The notes under the pieces were generated by a model that saw only the letters and a program-made list of their open reading frames with translations, was not told the origin of the DNA and ran no database searches. Shown piece by piece: positions 6,815-12,112 of a DNA stretch of 12,112 nucleotides. Source of the stretch: Methylobacteriaceae bacterium (GTDB lineage Bacteria > Pseudomonadota > Alphaproteobacteria > Rhizobiales > Beijerinckiaceae); contig JAISTL010000068.1 of the NCBI GenBank assembly GCA_031272615.1, positions 1 to 12,112 on the forward strand, in the 5' to 3' direction. The stretch's first letter is position 1; each line of letters begins with the position of its first letter. Position numbers and translations under genes: made by a program.

Positions 6815-9661
6815 TCAGAATCGGTATGTTGCGGACAGCATACCCGACACGCCGCGGCGTCTGCCGAACTCGCCGCGGATTTCGGCCCGCAGCGTCAGGC
6901 GGTCGCCGGCGGCCCATTCGGCGCCGACGCCGATGATGCCGGTGTTGCCCCGCAAGCGGTTGCGACCCTTGATCCGCGTATCGTCCACGACGATGTGCAT
7001 GTCGCCGCCGAACTCGTGTTCCCACGCGCCGCCGATATACATGCGGAAGTGTTCCCTCGGCTTATAGATCAAACGGCCGCCCACCCGGCTGCGGATGGAA
7101 TTGGCGGCGGAGAATTTGACCCGTTCCCCGGCGTCGGTGACGACGCTGTCAGCGCCCTGCCGTGTAAAGAGGGCCCGGGCGTACACATCGACGGTGGTTG
7201 TCTCCGTCAGCCGGTATTCATAACCGGCGCCGACATGGCCGCCGAAATAGCCGCTTTTGCCGTCAAAGCCGATATCACCGGTTGCCGAGAGGTTGGTGAG
7301 GATTCTGCCGCCGCGCAGTGATCCGTCGACATAGAAGCCGTTGGTGAAGGTGTGGCGCAGGAAAGCGCCGACGCCGTAGTGTCTGGTGTCGCCGGAAACC
7401 TTGCCGAAGCTGTATTTGGCGTCATAGGAGCCGGAACCGCCCTCGGCATAGACGGCGGCGGTCAAATCGCCTGCGGCTGTCGGGGTTTCATAGATGCCGC
7501 CGGCCATGAAGGCGACGCGGTTGCCCTTGACGTCGTCTTTCCCGCCGAAGCTCAAGGTGCCGCCGCTCACCGAGGCGATGGCCGAAAAACCGCTCCGCGC
7601 CATGCCCCAGCAGATTGCCTGGCGGCGGTTGTCATCTGTTTTGCCGTCATGCCGGAGCCGTCCCGACGCCGAAGTGCATGTGCGCCCGGGAAGGATTCCC
7701 CGCGGTTCGGGCCGTCCGACATCCAGATATTTCCACATGTCGAAGCGTTCCAGGATATGGTCATGGGTGAAGTTGACCGTGGTCACCTTGTGAATGGGGT
7801 TTTCCACGATACTGCCGCCCTTGTTTTCGTCGACGTGCTTCTTGCCGGTGAAGGCGAGGACGATGGAGTCGGGTTTTTGTTCCACCTGGAACTCATAGTT
7901 GGTGAGGCTGTAACTGCCGTTGACGATTTGCCCGTCGTTGGCGATGGTTCCCGTCAGAGTACCGGCCTTGAGCAGCGTGCCCATCTGCTCTCCCTCCGCC
8001 TCGGGCTTGTAGGGGAGTTGAGCCGCCGAGCCACTACCCGGGGGAATCACCGCGCCGTCCTTATCCAGAACGCCGACGGTGGCGCCGTCCACATCGGCGG
8101 TTCCCGCAACCGTGAGGAGGGGGGCGGAGGCGGTGGAAAAGCCCTCCGGCAGTTCAAAATTGAGGTTTTGGAAGTTGCCGATGTCGCCGCCGACGGTAAT
8201 GCCGTTTGTGCCCTTGACGTTCAGCGTGTTGCCGGTCTTGAAATCGTGGGCGTTCTGCCCCACGAAGCCGCCGTATACTGAACCGCTGAGAGTCGGTGTG
8301 CCGCTCAGTGTCACGGTGTTGTTGGTCGCGTCGCCGTCAAACGCCCAGCCGCCGTAAACGTTCATGCCCACGGTGCCGCCGCTGATTTCGACGCTGTTGT
8401 TCGATGCGTCGCCGGTGGCGGGATAGGTGGAGTCAAAGCCTGCCCGCCCGCCGTAAACGCCGCCTTTGACCGTGCCGCCGCTCATGGTGACGTGGTTGTC
8501 GGTGGCGTCGCCGTCGCCGCCGTCGGTGGCGGCGCCGTAGACGTTGTTGACCACGGCGGTCCCGCTGACCTCAACGGAGTTCCCGGTGACGGAGCCGTAA
8601 TAGGTGTATGCGCCGTAGCCGGTGACGGCCACGGTGCCGCCGCTGATGATGAGGGTGTTGCCGGAAGCGGTGTTCTGGTAGGAGAATCCTGCGACGACAC
8701 TGCGTTTGAGGGTACCGCCCTCGATGATGACCTTGTTGCCGGTGGCGACACCGGAGGTATGGGTGGAGGTGGAGCCGGCGGCGCGGCCGCCGTAGACGCT
8801 TCCGCTGATGACGGCGTCACCCGAAATGGTGACCGTGTTGTCGATGACATCGCCGTCGTCATCGGCGCGCCCCGCCGTGACATCCCCCCCGATGGTGCCG
8901 CCGGAGATGGTCACGCTGTTGTTGGTCGCCCCGCCGCTGACGCCGGAGTATGCGGCAAAAACGTTCATGCCCACGGTGCCGCCGCTGATGATCACCTCGT
9001 TGTGATCGAGGACGCCGTAGTTGGAATAGGCGCCGTCGGCCATGCCTTTGACCTCGCCGCCGGTCATGATGAGCCGGTTGTAACTGACGTTGCCGTTGAG
9101 CGATTCTCCCGCGTGGACGTCGATTTTAACGGTGCCGCCGTTGATGGTGACGGTGTTGCCGACGACTTCGCCGCTGCCTGAATAGCCGCCGAAAACGAAG
9201 TTGCCCGCAGTGCCCGAATTGATGATGACCTGGTTGCCGGACACTTTGCCGGTGGAGATTGTATAACCGCCGTAAATATAGTTGCCGGTCACGGTGCCGC
9301 CATTGACGGTCACCGTGTTGTTGGACACCTCGGCGGTGTCGCCCCAGGCGCCGTAGACCTGGGCGGACGTTGAACCGGTGGCCGTGATGATGACGGAGTT
9401 GCCGACCGGTGAAAGCAGAGCGCCTGTGCCGCCCCCCGGCAATGCGCCGTAATCGGTTGCGTCACCGTTGCCGTACACGCTGACGGTGCGGGCGGTGTCG
9501 AGAGTGATGGTTTGTTGTGCCTGTGCCGGAGCCCAGAGGCCGGAGGCCGCCGCCAGCGCCGCCGAGGCGAGCAGGGCGTGAAGCCGCGCGCGGCGGGGGG
9601 TCATGTGAGGGGTGGATGCCGATGGGGGCAAGTTGGAAAGAACTTGAAGCTGATTAGGCAT
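6815..9661 (-). CDS. Autotransporter (type Va) with repeat passenger and C-terminal beta-barrel
   Basis: This 948-residue protein has an N-terminal extension (residues 1-19), then a signal peptide with a basic stretch (TPRRARLH), hydrophobic core (LLASAALAAASGL) and AQA cleavage site after residue 48. The passenger from about 87 to 497 contains about fifteen degenerate beta-helix-like repeats. A linker (about 620-695) precedes a beta-barrel of about 250 residues ending in SATYRF, with the terminal Phe needed for BAM recognition. ATG 9661 is chosen because AGGA lies nine bases upstream; the later Met20 has no ribosome-binding site, although it would still give a complete signal peptide. It likely displays a surface fibre or adhesin; no protease or lipase motif is seen. 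The linker holds the protein's only two Cys (662, 684), which is unusual for this class. Confidence 0.88.
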   Translation of the reverse strand: MPNQLQVLSNLPPSASTPHMTPRRARLHALLASAALAAASGLWAPAQAQQTITLDTARTVSVYGNGDATDYGALPGGGTGALLSPVGNSVIITATGSTSAQVYGAWGDTAEVSNNTVTVNGGTVTGNYIYGGYTISTGKVSGNQVIINSGTAGNFVFGGYSGSGEVVGNTVTINGGTVKIDVHAGESLNGNVSYNRLIMTGGEVKGMADGAYSNYGVLDHNEVIISGGTVGMNVFAAYSGVSGGATNNSVTISGGTIGGDVTAGRADDDGDVIDNTVTISGDAVISGSVYGGRAAGSTSTHTSGVATGNKVIIEGGTLKRSVVAGFSYQNTASGNTLIISGGTVAVTGYGAYTYYGSVTGNSVEVSGTAVVNNVYGAATDGGDGDATDNHVTMSGGTVKGGVYGGRAGFDSTYPATGDASNNSVEISGGTVGMNVYGGWAFDGDATNNTVTLSGTPTLSGSVYGGFVGQNAHDFKTGNTLNVKGTNGITVGGDIGNFQNLNFELPEGFSTASAPLLTVAGTADVDGATVGVLDKDGAVIPPGSGSAAQLPYKPEAEGEQMGTLLKAGTLTGTIANDGQIVNGSYSLTNYEFQVEQKPDSIVLAFTGKKHVDENKGGSIVENPIHKVTTVNFTHDHILERFDMWKYLDVGRPEPRGILPGRTCTSASGRLRHDGKTDDNRRQAICWGMARSGFSAIASVSGGTLSFGGKDDVKGNRVAFMAGGIYETPTAAGDLTAAVYAEGGSGSYDAKYSFGKVSGDTRHYGVGAFLRHTFTNGFYVDGSLRGGRILTNLSATGDIGFDGKSGYFGGHVGAGYEYRLTETTTVDVYARALFTRQGADSVVTDAGERVKFSAANSIRSRVGGRLIYKPREHFRMYIGGAWEHEFGGDMHIVVDDTRIKGRNRLRGNTGIIGVGAEWAAGDRLTLRAEIRGEFGRRRGVSGMLSATYRF
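8170..9403 (-). repeat. About 15 degenerate ~28-residue coding repeats of the autotransporter passenger
   Basis: Residues about 87-497 repeat the pattern (G/N/D)N-x-V-x-I-x-G-G-T-V-x-x-x-V-Y-G-G-(Y/R), separated by 8-15 variable Gly/Asp/Ser/Thr-rich residues. Examples are NNTVTVNGGTV, DNHVTMSGGTVKGGVYGG and NNSVEISGGTVGMNVYGG. The segment GGTVGMNV occurs twice, in two non-adjacent copies. The final copy (GNTLNVKGTNG) is degenerate. Short alternating hydrophobic strands and Gly turns suggest a right-handed beta-helix, one coil or so per copy. Confidence 0.8.
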
Positions 9662-9956
9662 ATGCGGGTATCCTGAGAATTGAGATAGTGGGCAGTCATC
9701 CGGCCGGCCGACAGGCCGACATGCCGGAACGCATGGGCTCCGGGTGGATGTTGTTTTGGGATGAGGCGGGGGAAACGTTTTAACAGGGCTCTTGCCGGCC
9801 CGCGCGTAAATCGGAAAACGTGTTCACCGGATATAAAGCGTCAGGGCAAAACGGCGAGGCCGCGGCGCGGAAAAATGCGCGCGTTTCGGTTGACCCGTGG
9901 CAAAAATGCTGCACGCAGGGTTAAAACCGTAAATAAAATCCGGATGTTATCAACCC

Positions 9957-9986
9957 AAAACCGGTGTTGCGAAAAAAGCACACCGG
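9957..9986 (-). terminator. Probable dapD terminator
   Basis: CCGGTGT(T)GC (9961-9970) pairs with GCACACCGG (9978-9986): nine base pairs with one bulged T and a GAAAAAA loop. Read on the minus strand it is followed by TTTT then GGGTTG, a short U-tract. It lies about 95 bases after the dapD stop, in the right orientation. The short tract leaves some doubt. Confidence 0.5.
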
Positions 9987-10021
9987 GCGGGCAAAATCGG
10001 TTCAACGGGCGGAAAACGCCG

Positions 10022-10048
10022 CCGCGGGCCGTTGCGGCGAACCCGCGG
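10022..10048 (-). other. GC-rich inverted repeat just downstream of dapD
   Basis: CCGCGGG (10022-10028) pairs with CCCGCGG (10042-10048) around a 13-base loop, 32 bases after the dapD stop. No T-tract follows on the minus strand, so it may be a pause or mRNA-stabilising hairpin, or simply a GC-rich coincidence. Confidence 0.35.
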
Positions 10049-10080
10049 ACCTTCGGCGTATCCGGTCGCCGCCCGCGTCG

Positions 10081-10926
10081 TCAATCCCGCAGCAGGTCGT
10101 TGATGGCGGTTTTGGAGCGGGTTTTTTCATCCACCCGCTTGACGATCACCGCGCAATAGAGCGACGGCCCGGGAGTGCCGTCGGCGAGGGGTTTGCCCGG
10201 CACGTTCCCGGGTACGACCACCGAATAGGGAGGAACTTTTCCCATGAACGTCTCACCGGTGGCGCGGTCGATGATTTTCGTCGAGGCGCCGATGTACACC
10301 CCCATGGACAGCACGCTGCCCTCGCCGACGCGCACGCCTTCGGCGACTTCGGCCCGCGCGCCGATAAAGCAGTTGTCCTCGACAATCACCGGGTCGGCCT
10401 GCAGCGGTTCGAGGACGCCGCCGATTCCGGCGCCGCCGGACAGGTGACAGTTGCGGCCGATTTGAGCGCAGGACCCCACCGTCGCCCAGGTGTCGACCAT
10501 GGTGCCGGAATCGATATACGCCCCGAGATTGACGAAGGACGGCATCAGCACCACATCGGGGGCGATATAGGCGGAGCGGCGCACGATGGCGCCGGGAACG
10601 GCGCGAAACCCGGCGGCGCGGAAGGTCTCATCGCTCCAGCCCTTGAATTTCGAGGGGATCTTGTCCCACCATACGGCGCCGCCGGGGCCGCCGGGAATCA
10701 CCGCCATGTCGTTGAGGCGGAAGGACAGCAGAACCGCCTTCTTCAGCCATTGATGCACCACCCAGTCGTCCGAAGCCTGTTTTTCGGCAATGCGCACCTT
10801 GCCGGCATCCAGCAGTGAGAGCGCCACCTCCACCGCGTCTCTCAACGGTCCGGTGGTGCGCGGCGTGACGGAGGCGCGGTCTTCCCACGCGGCATCGAGC
10901 AAAACGGCCAGTTCTGTGTAGGGCAT
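10081..10926 (-). CDS. dapD: 2,3,4,5-tetrahydropyridine-2,6-dicarboxylate N-succinyltransferase
   Basis: This 281-residue protein transfers succinyl from succinyl-CoA to tetrahydrodipicolinate in the succinylase branch of diaminopimelate/lysine synthesis. It is close in length to E. coli DapD (274) and near-collinear with it from memory. The N-terminal alpha-helical domain contains [17 protein letters not shown]. The left-handed beta-helix of hexapeptide repeats carries [50 protein letters not shown] and [11 protein letters not shown]. The C-terminus is [20 protein letters not shown]. The active-site Asp (VDTWAT) and Glu (GARAEV) are present. ATG 10926 matches the family N-terminus, with a weak GGGAAAG site seven or so bases upstream; the frame extends 70 codons further but that part has no family similarity. 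It stands alone here, divergent from the aldolase. Confidence 0.96.
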   Translation of the reverse strand: MPYTELAVLLDAAWEDRASVTPRTTGPLRDAVEVALSLLDAGKVRIAEKQASDDWVVHQWLKKAVLLSFRLNDMAVIPGGPGGAVWWDKIPSKFKGWSDETFRAAGFRAVPGAIVRRSAYIAPDVVLMPSFVNLGAYIDSGTMVDTWATVGSCAQIGRNCHLSGGAGIGGVLEPLQADPVIVEDNCFIGARAEVAEGVRVGEGSVLSMGVYIGASTKIIDRATGETFMGKVPPYSVVVPGNVPGKPLADGTPGPSLYCAVIVKRVDEKTRSKTAINDLLRD

Positions 10927-10970
10927 GAGTCTTTCCCGTGGTTGATGATATGCCGATAAGGCGGAGTTTC

Positions 10971-10999
10971 CAGATAATCCGATTTGCCGAATCCGACAA
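10971..10999 (-). promoter_or_regulatory. Weak candidate promoter for dapD
   Basis: On the minus strand TTGTCG (complement of 10994-10999) and TATCTG (complement of 10971-10976) are exactly 17 bases apart, with 4 of 6 and 3 of 6 consensus matches. This would give a leader of roughly 40 bases before ATG 10926. The match is weak. The rest of the 242-base divergent gap shows no clear promoter for the + strand aldolase; GTGACA near 11093 lacks a good -10 box. Confidence 0.3.
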
Positions 11000-11168
11000 G
11001 CCCGCACCGGCCGGAAGGCGCGGCTTTTGTGAAAACTTTGCCCCTCGCCTTCGAGGATGGTGGATGACAACGCTTTCTTTCGCCTTTTCAGGTGACAGGC
11101 AAGGAAGATGTGCGTTAAGACAGGACAAAGCATCATAAACCCCCATCATCCGGTCACAGGAGCACATC

Positions 11169-11948
11169 ATGACGCCGTATTCCCAACATAATCCGTTCAA
11201 GAAAGCCATTGCTGAAGGCAAGGTCCAATACGGCATGTGGCTGGATTCAACCAGCGCCGCCGTCGCCGAAGTCGCGGCGACCGCCGGGTATGACTGGCTG
11301 GTCATCGACGCCGAGCACGGGCCGAACACCGTGCAGACCATGTTTGCCCAGCTGCAGGCTGTGGCGCCCTATTATCCCGCGAGTCACCCCATCATCCGGC
11401 CGCTGGAGGCCAGCAAGGCGCTGATCAAACAGGCGCTGGACATCGGCGCCCAGACATTGCTGCTGCCGATGATCGACACCCCCGAACAGGCGGCGCAGGT
11501 GGTGAGCTATGTGCGTTATCCGCCGATAGGGGAACGCGGCGTTGCGCCGGCCATCGCCAGGGCGGCGCGCTGGAGCCGGGTGAAGGACTACATGGCCCAT
11601 GTGGAGGAGAATCTCTGCGTGCTGCTGCAGGTGGAAACCCGCGCCGGGCTCGAGAATCTCGACGCCATCACCCGGACGCCGGGCGTTGACGGCATTTTCA
11701 TCGGCCCGGCGGACCTGTCGGCGTCCCTCGGGCATCCCGACGATGTCGCCCATCCGGAGATGCTGGCGGTTTATGAAAAAACCTTCAAGCGCATCCGCGA
11801 ACTCGGCAAGGCGGCGGGCTTCTTCGGCGGCGAGCCGGCGCTGACCAACAAAGTCATCGAATGGGGCGCCAACTTCGTCGCCATCGGCGCCGACATCAGC
11901 CTGCTCATGAAGGCGCTGGACGAGCGGCTGGCGTTGTTCAGGAAGTGA
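11169..11948 (+). CDS. rhmA: HpcH/HpaI-family class II aldolase, RhmA-like (2-keto-3-deoxy-L-rhamnonate aldolase)
   Basis: This 259-residue protein is a Mg-dependent pyruvate aldolase of the HpcH/HpaI family, cleaving 2-keto-3-deoxy sugar acids to pyruvate and an aldehyde. Visible are the catalytic-base motif DAEHGPN (His50), the IIRPLEAS segment (Arg77), [25 protein letters not shown], the metal-ligand Glu in LQVETRAG, and the Asp of [12 protein letters not shown]. From memory it matches E. coli RhmA (YfaU) better than HpaI, notably the NPFK start, the DIGAQTLL and DTxEQA blocks and the RAARW segment. AGGAG (11158-11162) lies six bases before ATG 11169. No rhamnonate dehydratase or transporter is visible, so the exact substrate (L-rhamnonate-type versus another sugar acid) is uncertain. 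Confidence 0.88.
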   Translation: MTPYSQHNPFKKAIAEGKVQYGMWLDSTSAAVAEVAATAGYDWLVIDAEHGPNTVQTMFAQLQAVAPYYPASHPIIRPLEASKALIKQALDIGAQTLLLPMIDTPEQAAQVVSYVRYPPIGERGVAPAIARAARWSRVKDYMAHVEENLCVLLQVETRAGLENLDAITRTPGVDGIFIGPADLSASLGHPDDVAHPEMLAVYEKTFKRIRELGKAAGFFGGEPALTNKVIEWGANFVAIGADISLLMKALDERLALFRK

Positions 11949-11984
11949 CGTGAACCCCGCAGTCGCGGGGCCGTGTCATTCACG
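11949..11984 (+). other. Nested hairpin after the rhmA-like gene
   Basis: CCCCGC (11955-11960) pairs with GCGGGG (11965-11970) over an AGTC loop. CGTGAA (11949-11954) pairs with TTCACG (11979-11984) as an outer stem, with CCGTGTCA bulged on the 3' side. It begins directly after the stop codon. There is no T-tract, so it is a weak terminator candidate; it also overlaps the possible start of the next frame. Confidence 0.5.
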
Positions 11985-12112
11985 AGGGTTCCGACGGACC
12001 GCGCTGAGGTGGTGCACGCCATGCTTGCGAGCGGGCACAGCCGCAGCGCCATCGCCCGCACGCTCAACGTTCACCGTCTCACCGTCGCCAACTTTTTGAA
12101 AAGAAGCGAGGC
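11973..12112 (+). CDS. Helix-turn-helix protein, 5' part (transposase or regulator)
   Basis: A frame open to the window end encodes at least 46 residues after a possible GTG start at 11973, or 30 after ATG 12021. It reads TDRAEVVHAMLASGHSRSAI, then ARTLNVHRLTVANFLKRSE. The segment SRSAIARTLNV-HRLTVANFLKR is a classic HTH of the kind at the N-terminus of IS21-, IS630- or IS30-like transposases and some resolvase-type regulators. It lies in the same frame as the upstream aldolase, separated by its TGA stop. Neither start has a strong ribosome-binding site. The remainder lies outside the window, so identity is undecided. Confidence 0.6.
   Translation, partial: MSFTRVPTDRAEVVHAMLASGHSRSAIARTLNVHRLTVANFLKRSE

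Larger units (their letters stand above)
9662..10080. other. Non-coding stretch between the autotransporter and dapD
   Basis: No gene is supported here. Just upstream of the autotransporter start is its AGGA ribosome-binding site (minus strand). The palindrome CGGCCGGCCG (9701-9710) and a tandem GGCCGAC pair (9706-9712, 9714-9720) lie further up. AT-richer sequence at about 9900-9960 is where an autotransporter promoter could lie, but I find no convincing paired -35/-10 boxes. The dapD-side hairpins are listed separately. Confidence 0.5.

Noticed and set aside
7352..9181. Open frames on the plus strand across the autotransporter (7352-8281, 8492-9181)
   Set aside because: They are Asp/Gly/Ala/Val-rich complements of the repeat-coding strand; the minus strand has a signal peptide, repeats and a beta-barrel.
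8170..9403. CRISPR or non-coding tandem repeat array
   Set aside because: The repeats are degenerate at DNA level, have no uniform spacers, and stay in frame within the autotransporter.
10927..11136. A 70-codon N-terminal extension of dapD
   Set aside because: The extra residues have no DapD similarity, and the family N-terminus begins at the Met encoded at 10926.

Overview
The window comes from a GC-rich Gram-negative bacterium. The evidence is an autotransporter with a C-terminal outer-membrane beta-barrel ending in Phe, and a DapD and a RhmA-type aldolase that closely match, from memory, their proteobacterial (E. coli) counterparts. No rRNA, tRNA or other phylogenetic marker is present, so I do not name a genus. 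The intact genes are compactly packed and mostly have clear Shine-Dalgarno sequences.

Region 1 (2-4112, + strand) is a sugar/polyol catabolic operon. It holds the 3' end of a class II ketose-bisphosphate aldolase, an IolC-type 5-dehydro-2-deoxygluconokinase that overlaps it by 4 bases, a DeoR-family repressor resembling Bacillus IolR, and a mannitol-dehydrogenase-family polyol/hexuronate oxidoreductase. A strong rho-independent terminator closes it. Kinase plus aldolase is the lower half of inositol catabolism: 2-deoxy-5-keto-gluconate is phosphorylated, then cleaved to DHAP and malonate semialdehyde. The large Mannitol_dh-type enzyme is not a standard member of that pathway.

Region 2 (about 4197-6725, + strand) is a self-contained two-gene cassette of visibly lower GC. 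It has its own candidate promoter, a roughly 190-base potentially structured leader, a Schlafen/AlbA_2-GHKL ATPase-like protein, and a ParA/MinD-like P-loop ATPase coupled to it by an ATGA overlap. A long hairpin with a GAGA loop follows. The ParA-like protein has Arg where the signature Lys of the deviant Walker A motif is expected, and no ParB or parS is visible. This is the best candidate in the window for an under-described system, possibly a defence or stress module, but the sequence alone does not show function.

Region 3 (6752-10080, - strand) holds a terminator shared with the convergent cassette and a 948-residue autotransporter. Its passenger is about fifteen degenerate repeats of about 28 residues with an N-x-V-x-I-S-G-G-T-V...V-Y-G-G pattern, followed by an odd Arg- and Cys-containing linker and a beta-barrel. 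Upstream lies a non-coding stretch of about 420 bases with hairpins, one of which probably terminates dapD transcription.

Region 4 (10081-12112) has dapD (lysine/diaminopimelate synthesis, - strand), divergent from an rhmA-like 2-keto-3-deoxy-sugar-acid aldolase. After a hairpin comes the start of an HTH protein (transposase or regulator) that runs off the right end of the window.
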